Below the pieces are notes generated by a model. That model was not told the DNA's origin. It worked only from the letters and a program-made list of their open reading frames with translations, and ran no database searches. A program made the position numbers and the translations under genes. Below, piece by piece: positions 10,659 through 20,231 of a DNA stretch of 64,000 bases (positions are counted from its first letter, which is position 1; each line of letters starts with the position of its first letter). Location of the stretch: assembly GCA_902651635.1 (NCBI GenBank), contig CACRSC010000031.1, positions 523,548-587,547 of the forward strand. Direction: 5' to 3'. Source of the stretch: Mastigamoeba balamuthi (Eukaryota; Evosea; Mastigamoebida; Mastigamoebidae).

Positions 10659-11399
10659 TTTTTGAACGTTCCTTCTATCACCTCCCTGACCTCGTCCTCT
10701 GTGACGCAGGCACTGTCGAGTCTCACGACAAATGGATCGACCAACGCATTTGCCACGAGTGCCCTCGCAACCAGGCTACTGCCTGCAATCGCCAAAGGCC
10801 TCGGCGTGGACAGGCCGAGTGCCAGTAGCGCTACCTCAGGGCTGATGCTCATCTCCATTACGAGCTCGCGAACCCCCACGTCCGTCACCCCTTCCCATCT
10901 CGAGTCATACGCCAAATCGGGGACTATCCACGTGCTCACGAGGGACCTCGCTGCTCTTAGGTCGTTCTCGAAATCCGAACTGCTGGTTGCGGCCATTGAC
11001 ATCGAGAGGTCGTTGAGCACAAGCCGTCCCTCTGCACGCCGGTACATCAGGTTCTCCTTTCTCACGTCTCTGTGGACCAACCCACACTCGTGCAGCACCC
11101 AGAGTGCCTGGAAAAGGTCGCGCGCATGCCCTTTCCGCTCTGCAATGTCGAGATCAGGTGGTTCGTATTCCTCCAGGCGTTCCATTGAGGCGCAGCTCGC
11201 CATCTGCGATATCAAAGCCCAAGAACATGGGCAGCGTCGCCGAGACGTTCCCAAGGGCTTTAAGAGATGCCAGCTCCCGTATCAGGCCCACACAGCCCAA
11301 GCCGCCCCCATCCAACAGTGGAGCAGCCTTCATCACGGTGCCATCACCCAGGTCGAGCACCTTTCCGTGTCTCCCGAAACCGAGTACGTGCTTTTTCAT
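10652..11399 (-). CDS. Protein kinase-like region (element part)
   Basis: The region encodes a Gly-rich loop (LGFGRHGKVLDLGDG) with a following lysine (VMKAAP). About 100 residues on come a catalytic loop VHRDVRKENLMY and then VLNDLSMS, where most kinases have DFG. HRDxxxxN is the hallmark of an active Ser/Thr or Tyr kinase. Replacement of DFG by NDLS places Asp one residue along and is seen in divergent viral and amoebal kinases. The remaining C-lobe is short and unlike common families. The order on the minus strand is integrase, then kinase. Kinases are rare in Polinton-like elements, so this may be captured host cargo. Confidence 0.6.
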
Positions 11400-11439
11400 T
11401 CGGAAATTGCTTTGTTCTTATCAACACATTTTCGAGTCG

Positions 11440-12752
11440 TCACTCATCCAGAAGCGATGGGCGCCTCCGCTCACGCTGCCGTTCTGACTTTCTCTCCAGG
11501 ATTGCCGGTACCGCATGCTGGTGCTGGGCTTTTCCCCGTGCAGGAATCGCAATCGGCCTCTTCCTCTTCTTCAAAGACGCGCCCAGGCCAACGGGCACGG
11601 TGCCAGGCGGGACGAGAACGAGGTCGGCTGCAGAGGGAACAGTGATCCTCTTGCCTCCCACAGAGCCATCGTCCTTCTGCAGGACAAATCCGCGACCATC
11701 ACGGGTGACGACGCTGTACACCACCTCACTGAACTGTGGCAAGCTCGACTTGCGCATCCGCCCCTACCGGCGTACCTGAGGGTCGAGCCACGAGAGGCTG
11801 ACGCGGGCCTGATCGCCAACCTCGGGCTCTGCACCCTGTCTCGCCGTCGGGGCCGTCTTCGCGACCATGCGCTTGGCCTGCTTTCCCACCCCCGACCTCG
11901 CCTTGGCCATGAGCAATGGGTCGGTGCTCTCGAAGAGCTTCTGGGGAGCGGTCTTTGTAATGGTATGCGGGGCAGAATTGTATGCCTTCGTGACCTTCTC
12001 GAGAACTGAGCCCAGCCAGTGCTTGCTCCCACTGACTGTGAACTGTATGTTGAGCATCCTTCGAAGTGTTCTCACGGCCCTTTCGGCCAGACCGTGGGAT
12101 TGCGGGGCGTACGGCTTGGATCTCACGCGTGTTTGATGCCCCGAGAAACCAGAAAGCTGTCGACCTCTCCGTGAAACTCCCCACCATTGTCTCTCCCAAC
12201 AACACTGAGTTTCCAGGGGCTCTGCTCAAAGTCACCAAGCACCTTCTCCAGGCACTTGACCACCAGCTTCGGCTCCTTGTTTCTCAGCGGGAAAGTCCAG
12301 AGCCTCTTGGAAAAGTGGTCGATGGCCAGCATGATGAACGGAATGCCGTTGTTGTGTCTCTTGATTGACGAGAAGTCGACCAAATCGATCATGAGCATTG
12401 CCCCGGGACGATTTGTGACAATCGGCTTGACGACCACTTTCCTCCGTGTTGGTGGCTTGTGAATTTGCAACTCTCCCTGCTTTTTCAGAAATTCCGAGCA
12501 ATCCCTCCTCGAAATCCCTATGAACCGATCGCAAACATACCCATGGAGACGATCGCGTCCCGTGACCCGCGATTCTGGATCGTTGAAGAGGTGCTGCAAC
12601 GTCTCCGTGACCATCTCTTCTGGCACAAGGCGTTTCCCATCGTGGTAGAGCTCTCCATCATCTTTTGAAAGGACAATGCCCAATAGATCGCGTCTCTCCT
12701 CGTTTTCCTTGAGCTGGGACAGGCTGTCCATTGTAATCCGAAAGTTGTTCAT
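11440..12752 (-). CDS. Retrovirus-like integrase of Polinton/virophage type (element part, fossil)
   Basis: The region holds the rve core and flanking parts of a DDE integrase. MLMIDLVDFSS carries the first aspartate. FIMLAIDHFSKRLWTFPLRN is the conserved second strand. GRDNGGEF carries the second aspartate. AERAVRTLRRMLN carries the glutamate helix. A C-terminal SH3/chromo-like beta segment (VVYSVVTRDGRGFVLQKDD) follows. A His/Cys finger at the N-terminus is not obvious. This arrangement is shared by Polintons, virophages and LTR retroelements; no reverse transcriptase lies nearby, which favours the first two. It would join the element's TIR ends into host DNA. The region looks broken. Confidence 0.7.
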
Positions 12753-12786
12753 TCAGGTTACAAAACACAACAGAGATTTTCGAATT

Positions 12787-13528
12787 TCAGAGCTCATCGT
12801 CTCCGTCCATCTTCTCTTCCTTCACAGGAGCCAGTGCGGCCTCTGCAAAAGGAAAGGGCTGGGCTGCAGCAGCAGAGCATGCTCGCTTGGCAGAAGCAGC
12901 ACCTGTACGTCCAGGTGCCATGAATGGAGTGGCCAACGTCTCCTTGACTGCTGCCTGGAGAGCCTCCTTTGTGCTCGCTTGCTCAAGAGCGGCCTTGCGC
13001 TGGGCCGTGGCCGCCCTTTGCTCTGGGGTTCTCGCGAAACGCTGCTTCTGCTCTGCCGCAAGAGCCTCCCTCGGCTTGAATGCACCACTGTCTAGCCCAG
13101 CTCGTACTCTTGACATCTCCTCTCTGAGACGTTGGGTTTTCATCGTCCATTTTGCTATGCGTTCATTGAGCTGAGTTACTCGGCGCTCAGCGTCCTCGCT
13201 ACTCAGAGCGCGAACAATGTGCAGCTTGGTAAAACTCGGAATAAAAATCGTCCTTTCCAAGCTTCTGGCGCATGAGCTGAGTCGTTCTCACCAAGAGATT
13301 CGCAGCAGCCTGGGCGCCCTGCATGAGAAGTTCCTTGGAGCGTTTCGGGGATGCATTTGCGGGGATTGTCGGCATTATCCCCCCATTAGAAACAGAAAAT
13401 TTTTTCAAAAGGGCTCCAAATTTTTTCTGTCCCAGTCTGTAACAAACGAGTCGGATGTCAATCTTTGTCATGTCAGTGTTTTCGAGGGTCGTGAACCAGC
13501 TTGCCAACCCCGTCAGCGTTACTGACAA
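12787..13528 (-). CDS. Unknown basic helical proteins (element part)
   Basis: Two overlapping open stretches lie upstream of the integrase on the same strand. The first (13,528-13,199) encodes a small globular-looking segment with KKFGALLKKFSVSNGG and a Gln/Ala-rich helix. The second (13,260-12,787) encodes a long Arg/Glu/Ala helix, with REEMSRVRAG and EQRAATAQRKAALEQAS, and ends in an acidic tail EEKMDGDDEL. The helix and tail could make it a DNA-binding or scaffold protein, but no family is recognised. Confidence 0.35.
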
Positions 13529-13880
13529 AGGGGTCGGGCTGCTGAAGACAGCAGTCGAGCGTTACCTTGTCGGACTTATTCATGCTGCCCGTGGGCGTGC
13601 GGAATCCTCCAAGAAACTCAAGCGGATCCGAACACCAGCGGTTCGCATGGACCATGTCGAGCCGCTCCTCCAGTTCTGGAAAGCCGCAGCTCATGGGGGT
13701 CCATTGGGGAGCCACGACCTGCCCCGGGTGCATCACGTACAGAAGGCCAAGAATGTCATCGACAGCCGTATCCGTCTCCGAAGCCCAGTAATGTATGTAA
13801 TGAGGCAGGAAGTGCGTGGTATCCTCGCGACCGTGCTCGGGACGGCACTCCGGATAGCTCGGGCAGCTGGCACACGTTCG
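13473..13880 (-). CDS. Unknown protein (element part)
   Basis: Coding-type sequence on the minus strand includes CPSYPECRPEHG, then THFLPHYIHYW and a Pro/Trp-rich stretch VVAPQWTPMSCGFPELEERL. The paired cysteines and histidines could bind zinc. No family is recognised. Confidence 0.3.
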   Translation of the reverse strand, partial: RTCASCPSYPECRPEHGREDTTHFLPHYIHYWASETDTAVDDILGLLYVMHPGQVVAPQWTPMSCGFPELEERLDMVHANRWCSDPLEFLGGFRTPTGSMNKSDKVTLDCCLQQPDPFVSNADGVGKLVHDPRKH

Positions 13881-13940
13881 ATAGGGAAGAAAGAAATGAG
13901 TTTAGCAATCAAGGCCTGGGGCCTGAGGGAACGGTTCCCG

Positions 13941-14945
13941 TTAATAGATTTGCACCTTTCTTGACATATGTCGAGTTGGCATGTTAGACAGCTCACGATT
14001 CCTCCTCCTCCTCTTCCTCCTCCTGGAACGCCCTTTTGGCAAAGTCCTCGGCACTTTCGCCCCGCTCCTTGATGAGCATGTGGTCGAGCAGCTCGCCGTC
14101 CCCATTGTCCGCGACCAAGGGCTCTTGGTCGTGTGCCTGAGCTCGCCCTTGCAATCCGGCTCGAATCTTGTCCACAGGACGCCTGAAGGGACGTGTGGCG
14201 TGAGCAAACCGAATTGCTGCACTCTGCAGAGACGCAGAGGCGAACCCTTCTTGCCATTGGCAGGCTTGCCGAGAGCAACGTCGAGGCTCTGCTTGGCAAA
14301 GAACTTGTGCTCGAACGCCTCGAAGAAGGGCGTGGGCCGAAGCTCAAACGCGTCGTCCCACAGCGGCTTCTTCTTGCCAGATCCCGTGGCGGAGTGGCCA
14401 CGGCCGCGCTTGCTCCTGCTCTCTGCTGATCCGGCACGGGGCACGCTCGCGACGAGAGGTAACCTAAAGTACTGGACGATCATCTTGGCCTCGTCGTGCT
14501 TGTACGTGCCGATGACGAGGAACGCCCAGCCGCCGCGCAACAAGATGAACCGCGGCACCGCCTCAGTTGCCTCGTCGCGCGAGAGCAACGCGCCAGTATG
14601 CCAGCAAAAGTCGGTAGGACGGGTCGCCGCGGTGCACGCGGTAGAACGCGCTCTGGCTGGCCGCCGCACAGATGGTGCAGTCCTCCTCCTGCTCGGCCTC
14701 GTCTGCGGCCTCCTCGCCAGACGACAGCGCGCCGCAAATGCAGACCGCCTCTGCTCCTTCTGCGTAGGCGCCAGGCGCAAGGGGGTTGGGGACCTTCTGG
14801 CTCGCCGGCATCTTCGCCGAGGGCGGCCTTCTTGATCTCCTCACGCAGGGCATCGGAGACGCCAGTGGCCTTGATGGCGGCGGCATCCAAGGGCCGCGCT
14901 TGGTCGTCGGCACGCCCGCGCGCGTGCTTGCGCCTCCCAGACATG
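13941..14945 (-). CDS. Unknown gene, Lys/Arg-rich start and compact core (element part)
   Basis: The likely start near 14,944 (MSGRRKHARGRADDQ) gives a basic N-terminus followed by an Ala/Glu helix. Further along are a cysteine-rich patch (AVCICG, DCTICAAA), a hydrophobic strand pair (RFILLRGGWAFLVIGTYKHD) and a conserved-looking segment LWDDAFELRPTPFFEAFEHK. It ends in a run of glutamates. These pieces lie in different frames, so the gene is spliced or decayed. I do not recognise the family. Confidence 0.3.
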
Positions 14946-15977
14946 TTTTGGCTTTGAAATCAAGCCCGCGTATTCTCGCGTACATAACTAGGCAACCGGC
15001 GCGATTTGTGGCCAGATGGATTTTGGAGGAGAATCTGACTCTCACAGTACAGTGCCAGGCCCGTCTCAAATTGTGCGAGCCCATGAGGGGGCACTCAGAA
15101 GGATCACCAACAACGCCGCATATGTTACACCATCAGGTGGAGCAAATGATGTTGTGTGTGATGGTTTTTCACAAGTGCATCAACTGGTACCAGCGCAGTG
15201 CAATCCAGCACCGGCAGTGCCGGCGCCGGCTGCCAGTTGCCACAATGCTGCCAGAGGAAGGCAGAGAAGACTGCCGTTCCTGTGATGTGGCAGGGGGAGC
15301 AGAAGGCCACCGACAGGCGGTGTTGCGGTGTATGTGTGCACGCTCAACATCACAACGGGCCCTATGAGGAAGAGAAAAAACTGGCACTTACACCCACAGA
15401 AGAATCTGATCACCTGTTTATAAATATCTGAAATTGACTGGTTTTTCTGTACAACCAGCAACCCGGCACGCTGAAGCACTGGGGCACTGGTTTATCTGCA
15501 CTACCAGCGAACCAGCACGCCGGAGTGCCAGTTTTGCCTGCACCTGGACCCCTGATGCTCACCTTCAGCCAGCACAGTCACCCACAGTCCCCCATGACAC
15601 TTGTGTGCTTTTACGGCAGTGTGAACTGCACTGTTCTGCATGCAAACTGGTGCCAGCGCAGTGCCAGCAGGCCGGTTGGGATCACAAACCGGTGTGCTGG
15701 TTTTCTGCTGAACTTTCAGCCCTGGCAGCCCAGCTTCGCTGCATGGGCTAGCACTGCCAATGCACGTTGTAGCACATGGACATATTGCCCACCCACCGTG
15801 CGATGTAAAGTGCTCAAGGCTCTCATGGTTTGAAGGTATGCAAACACCTCTATCTCCACCACGCCGAGGCCACAAATCGTGCCAGTTGCCTAGTTATGTA
15901 TTTCTGTCTTGGCTCAAAGGCAAATCAGTGGCGTATTCTTCCGTATTTTTGATCCAACTCTCTTTTTGTTTTGAAAC
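14946..15977. promoter_or_regulatory. Divergent intergenic region with degenerate CCAGCGCAGTGC repeats
   Basis: This 1 kb lies between minus-strand genes to the left and plus-strand genes to the right, so it should hold both promoters. No gene is convincing. AACTGGT(A/G)CCAGCGCAGTGC occurs at about 15,183 and again at about 15,646. Many shorter ACTGG, CCAGT and CCGG(C/T) motifs lie between. The repeats could bind a regulator or mark an origin; this is inference. Confidence 0.4.
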
Positions 15978-16690
15978 ATGGCAGAGAGAAGGTATCATGC
16001 GCAGCCGACCTCTGGGCTGATCCCCTGCTTTGGCACTGCCTTTGGCTGTTACTTTGTGGTCGATCAGAGCCACGCCGTGGGGTATGGTAACTCTAAGTAC
16101 AAGGACTGCACATCAGTGCTCAAGACGCTCAATGCCCATGAGAAGTCTTGCACCTGCACGCACCGTGCTGAGGCCATAGAGGGCAAGCTAATTATGCTCT
16201 ACTGCTGGCGGGGATCCACTGGGCCGCCACCACTGCCTGATGCTGGCGTGCTGGCACCGAGTGCTACCAACAAAGGAGCTGCTGAGCTGAAGGATGGCTT
16301 GTGTGTGGTGATCATGGTCAACCTGCTCCTGCAGAAGTACAGCTGCCCGGTCCTGCAGGACATCTACTTTCTGAAGCCGAGCAATGACCTCAAGAGCGCC
16401 GTCGGCTTCGCCATCCAGCACGCCTCTGCTGCAATCATCTTGCTCAAACCAGATGTGCCTCTCCAACCCCCTTGTCCTTGCTCACGCACACACACTCACC
16501 CGTGATGCGCGCGTGCACACCAGGCGATCTGGACAGGTGTCGTGACGATAAGGGTGACTTCTTCCACTGGGAGCTCGAGCGCGTGATGGACCTCAAGAAG
16601 CCCGCCGCCGTGCTCGTCTTCGACACGCCCGAGATCGACGACGTTGCGTCAGGATTCCTCCGTTCAATTGACTCCCGCCCCGGCGAATGA
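15978..16690 (+). CDS. TIR-domain-like cargo protein (element part)
   Basis: The open frame from 15,978 encodes a novel N-terminal segment with several Cys and His residues (KSCTCTHRAE). It then has KYSCPVLQDIYFLKPSNDLK and FAIQHASAAIILLKPD, and in another frame further on FFHWELERVMDLKKPAAVLV. A strand, an Asp-Leu loop, then a buried AIxxA...IIxL strand and a W-x-x-EL helix is the order in Toll/interleukin-1 receptor domains. The last block follows a likely intron or break. TIR proteins either scaffold immune signalling or cleave NAD. The similarity is by pattern only and could be chance. Confidence 0.35.
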
Positions 16691-16797
16691 CGTCGCTCTC
16701 CCTGCACTCAGAAACACAGAACTTTTATTGGTCTGATCTCAGAGAGCCCCCAAACTAGTACACAACAGGCCGCACAAAAAGTGAAAGAAAAGGCAGC

Positions 16798-17748
16798 ATG
16801 GACACCGCCGGGCTTCAGGGCTGGGTGTTCTATTTGGGGCAGACGTTTTTGTTGTTCGCGCTCGCCTCGACGTCGCTGGGGCTGCAGAGCTTTTACACGA
16901 GCGTCGAGCTCGTGGCGCTCTGTGCCGCCAACGTGCTGTTCCCCGGCAGGATCAGCTACTCGGCATACTTCATGGTCAAGACGCTGCTCTCGCTCGGAGT
17001 CTTCCGCATGCGGCTCGCGACTGTGCTGGCGCGCAGAGGCAAACCGTCCACAGCAATCCGATACGCGCTGGGGTTCGGGGGCGAGCCGCACGCCGGGCTC
17101 TGGGTCGGCGATCAGTTCGTCCACTACGCCTTTCCGCGCAGCGCGCCCGGCGACCCCCAGCCGCCGCTCGACAGGAGCTTCGGGCTCGCGCCGCAGATCG
17201 AGAGCAGCCCGCCGAAGCGCTTCGCGTGGATCGACGTCGCCGTCGGGTTCGCGTTCACTGCCGACCTGCGCGACTGCAGGGTCCTAGAGGTCCTGTACGC
17301 GTCCGGCAAGTGCCACGACTGGGCGGTGGTCGCGGCCTACGTCCTTTCGGTCGACAAGTGGCTCACGGCGAGCGTCCTGCTGTGGGCCCGCTGGCTCTCG
17401 TGGATAGCCCTCCTGATGGGTATGGTGCTGCTCCCAAGCGCCGCAACGGGGTTGCCCCAGGCGCTGATGGAGCTCTTCATGGTCGCCACGGCCCTGCTCG
17501 ATTCGCTCAACCTGCGCAAGGAGCAGCTCGAGGCGAACGCCCGCCTCGAGTCGGAGGTCTTCGGAAAGTCGTTTTGGTACAGCCTCAAGTTTTTCCTGCT
17601 CCTCGTGGCTGCGTGCACGTCGTACGCTCTGTACGTTCCCGCCTGGTTCTGCAGCTTTGAGTTTCCCGCGAGCATCGCTCTGTCCGCCATCTGCTGCAAG
17701 TACGTGGACAGCCTGATCACATCTGCAGTCCTGCGTGCGTCCTACTAG
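16798..17748 (+). CDS. Membrane protein with LRAT/NlpC-like core (element part)
   Basis: This is an intact 316-residue open frame. Two hydrophobic segments lie near the N-terminus (FYLGQTFLLFALASTSLGL and ELVALCAANVLF) and three near the C-terminus, about residues 195-215, 257-280 and 288-305. Between them residues 96-110 read HAGLWVGDQFVHYAF, and about residue 176 reads GKCHDWAVVAAYVL. An H-x-G-(x)-(x)-V-G-D strand with a later His, followed by a Cys at the start of a helix, matches the permuted papain-like fold of LRAT and NlpC/P60 enzymes. Those act as acyltransferases or amidases. Catalysis is inferred. It may help the element leave or enter membranes, or may be captured host cargo. Confidence 0.5.
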   Translation: MDTAGLQGWVFYLGQTFLLFALASTSLGLQSFYTSVELVALCAANVLFPGRISYSAYFMVKTLLSLGVFRMRLATVLARRGKPSTAIRYALGFGGEPHAGLWVGDQFVHYAFPRSAPGDPQPPLDRSFGLAPQIESSPPKRFAWIDVAVGFAFTADLRDCRVLEVLYASGKCHDWAVVAAYVLSVDKWLTASVLLWARWLSWIALLMGMVLLPSAATGLPQALMELFMVATALLDSLNLRKEQLEANARLESEVFGKSFWYSLKFFLLLVAACTSYALYVPAWFCSFEFPASIALSAICCKYVDSLITSAVLRASY

Positions 17749-18302
17749 TAACACCGGCATCCACAAACTGTCTTCGGGGGCTCTCCACCTCCACAGCAGT
17801 GGTCCTGCGCAATTCAAACAAAGTCCATGGATTGCCCTGGGGAAACAATGAGGGAAACATCGCTGTTTGGATGTGCTCATGTGGGGAGTGGGGGTTTTGT
17901 TCTCCGCGTCCCCCTTCACGCCAGCATCCGTGTTGGTCCGTGTGGGCTGCTGCCCCCCCCCCAGTTGTCCAGTGCGGGGTGGGGATCGTTTTTTAAATCA
18001 CGGCCTGCCCAGCACCGAAGCCAGCAGCAGCTGGCTGGCGGCGCGCACTGGTGAGTGCGGGGCTCGACTGGCTGAGGAAGAACGTGATGTTCAAGAGAGA
18101 CTGCGTTTTGGTGGGCTTTACAACCAGAAGCGATTTTTTGAGTGGCGCAGCCGACGCAATCTCCTCCCCAATTGTCATGGGCGCGCCACATGCCCTCAAT
18201 CTTGAGAGACCACGTGTGTGAGAGCCGCATGAGGGCACGATGTTGGGGGTGGGGTGGAGGTGCAGGTGCGGGACGGGTTGAAGAATTTTTACATTTTTAA
18301 AG
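17749..18302. other. Spacer after the membrane protein gene
   Basis: No convincing gene is seen. The stretch contains C-runs and a GTGGGG-rich segment near 18,240. Base composition falls toward AT after 18,280. Confidence 0.4.
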
Positions 18303-18560
18303 CTCCTTTATAGGCTAGCGCACCCGAAACCTCTAGCGCACCCGGGGATCAAATCCCGGGCGAGGCAATTTTTTTATTTTAACAATATTTTATCCCTCTC
18401 TTTTATGCTAGCGCACCCGAAAAAATTCCTAGCGCACCCGAACCGGAATGAAATGATATGAAGCCAGATTCGAAATTCGACAGATGGGAATTGAATCGGG
18501 GAATTATTAACTCTCCTTTATATGCTAGCGCACCCAAAACTACCTAGTGCACCCGAAGTG
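18303..18560 (+). repeat. Three paired CTAGCGCACCCGAA repeats beside the right TIR
   Basis: The motif CTAGCGCACCCGAA or a near match starts at about 18,315, 18,333, 18,408, 18,429, 18,525 and 18,544. The copies form three pairs, and each pair is preceded by a pyrimidine run plus TTTATA or TTTATG. Pair spacing is roughly 95 to 115 bases. Three spaced repeat units just inside a terminal repeat look like iterons for an origin-binding protein. That role is inferred from the element's helicase type. Confidence 0.7.
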
Positions 18561-18570
18561 TTCTGGTGCC

Positions 18571-18782
18571 AAAAATAATGAGATAATGTATGGAGATGCA
18601 CTGAACTGAGTTTCTGGTTGGGGACACTTTCGAAAGTATGGGTGGGTTGTTGACAGAGTGACTTTGAGTGTTCTCAAGTTCACTTGGGAAACCCCGAACA
18701 CCGTTTTGACTCAGGGGTCTCAGGCTGTGAGTGAAGTGGGATTTTGGTCCTGAAGTATGCCGGTATTCACTTCTCGCTAGCG
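18571..18782 (-). repeat. Right terminal inverted repeat
   Basis: This is the reverse complement of 4,669-4,882 with about 97% identity by eye. It ends in CGCTAGCG, and the palindrome does not continue outward here as it does on the left. Confidence 0.92.
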
Positions 18783-18872
18783 TGTGTACTGTCGTGGTGG
18801 GAAGAGAGCCTTCTGGCCAGTTCCTCGCAGGCTCGTGACCTGGTGAAGATGGTGACGACCAAGTACTGCATC
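18783..18872. other. 90-base filler between right TIR and the duplicated block
   Basis: These bases match neither the left copy of the duplication nor the TIR. They may be filler DNA made at the insertion or rearrangement junction, or a piece of an older flank. Confidence 0.5.
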
Positions 18873-19910
18873 CCGTAGTCCAGCTTGGGGTCGAACGTCT
18901 CGATCACGGTCGACGTAGCATCGGCCGACGTTGACTCGCAGATTGTCTCGATTGCCGCGTCCACAGTCTGCAGAGGGACCGTCACGCGGAACTTCTTGCC
19001 ATTGTACTCGACAGAGCAAAGGACCTTCTTGATCGCTGAGCGTGGCCTGGCTGACGAAGGCCGCTTCTCAGCAGCCAATGCGACCCTGTTGTTCGTTAGG
19101 GCCTGCATCGCCACTTCGGATTCCCGTCTGGCAGCCTCGGCCCTCCTCTCTCCTTTCCTCTTCTTCTTCCTTGCGCCTCTTCTCCTCTGCGCGCTTCCTC
19201 TCCTCGGCTTCCTTGCGTTGCCGCTCCTCGTTCGAGTCCCCAACGGGAATGAGGCCGAACTCGGCTGCACCAAATCCACTTTTCCAGTTTCCTGTGGTTG
19301 GCTGCAGTCAGACTCAATTGTGGAGCTTGTGTGAGCGGACCGTCTGTGTTCGACAGGCCTCCGGAGCACGTGGTGCGAGAAGAGACCCGAATGACGGACG
19401 GGAAGACGAGCACAAACCAGCCATCAATGCCTGACGATGAGCGAGTGTTCCAGGTGGACGAGTAGTCGTTGCCACCGTTGACCGTGACGGTCCCCTTCAT
19501 CGACGAGAATCCATCGAGGTCCGAGAGGTGCAGGCGCCACGCGGCCACGCTGGCCCGGAGGCACATCGAACGATGACGAATTGCACTCAAACCAGCAGAC
19601 CGACTGCAGCAGGCGGACTGTGCTTCCGTCGATGCTCTGGGTGCGCCAGTACGACGACTGCTCGCGGGCCGGGGGCGTGAGTGAGGAGGTCAATTTTTGG
19701 GGAACGAGCAAGGCTGGTCGCAGGTACGTTGTCGTGCCACGCGCTGCCAAAAGACGTCGTGCTGTGTGCGTTCCTGAATGAGCTCCTCCCGTTCTGCGTC
19801 TCCAAGTTCAGGCGCTGGCGAGCGGACTCGCAGGCGCTTTCCAGGTCTTGGCTCCACGACATGGCTTGCCAGAAATAGCAAACGCAACTTGTGCTTGTCG
19901 GATTCACTCA
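18873..19910 (-). pseudogene. PP2-like / coiled-coil protein, copy 2, without the ART part
   Basis: This copy matches the N-terminal portion of the gene at 656-2,760. It has the PP2-like segment, a shorter Glu/Arg coiled coil and the ubiquitin-fold-like segment up to the FDPKLD stretch. The ADP-ribosyltransferase-like part is not present, because homology ends beside the right TIR of the large element. It is followed on the same strand, reading the array from the right, by GT2, just as copy 1 goes with GT1. Confidence 0.6.
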
Positions 19911-20231
19911 ATAGAGATTGTAATCTCTTGGAGAAAGAAATGTTGCGCCACTGATTCGACTTATCATCATGAGGCAGTTCTCAAAACCGATTTTCATCGT
20001 AATGTCTGCCTTCACAGGGCCGGCCTCTGGCATGGTCGTGTAATCAATGTCCTCCTGACCATCCCACTGCCCGAGAATATGGACATCACGCATCAGTTGG
20101 CACATTCAGTGAAAAATGACACTCGTTGCTCGGGAATCCCTTTCCATACGGGATTCGTCCAATTTCCAATCCCAGAGAAGCGAGTGGAAGGGCTTTGTTG
20201 TTCATTGTTAAGACAACGCATAACATCTTTA

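Larger units (their letters stand above)
4645..18782. mobile_element. Large TIR element with Polinton/virophage-type integrase and primase-helicase (fossil)
   Basis: The element runs from 4,669 to 18,782, with inverted repeats at 4,669-4,882 and 18,571-18,782, and is about 14.1 kb long. Its parts are as follows. Replication-type genes lie on the plus strand (5.0-10.1 kb). A kinase, a retrovirus-like integrase and unknown genes lie on the minus strand (10.2-15.0 kb). Two further genes lie on the plus strand (16.0-17.7 kb). The integrase and size recall Polintons and virophage-like elements. The primase and origin-binding-type helicase recall other large DNA elements. I recognise no family B polymerase, packaging ATPase, protease or capsid. 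It looks broken in roughly four to eight places and carries one nested DNA transposon fragment. TIRs about 97% identical suggest a fairly young insertion. No target-site duplication is visible. Confidence 0.75.

Noticed and set aside
18330-18360. tRNA-like T arm (GGATCAAATCC then CGAGGCA and a T-run)
   Set aside because: No matching 5' acceptor TGCCTCG, D arm or anticodon arm is found upstream at the right distance, so a tRNA gene is not supported.
18303-18560. CRISPR-like repeat array
   Set aside because: Repeats are only about 14 bases, come in pairs with uneven spacers, and lie in a eukaryotic element without cas genes.
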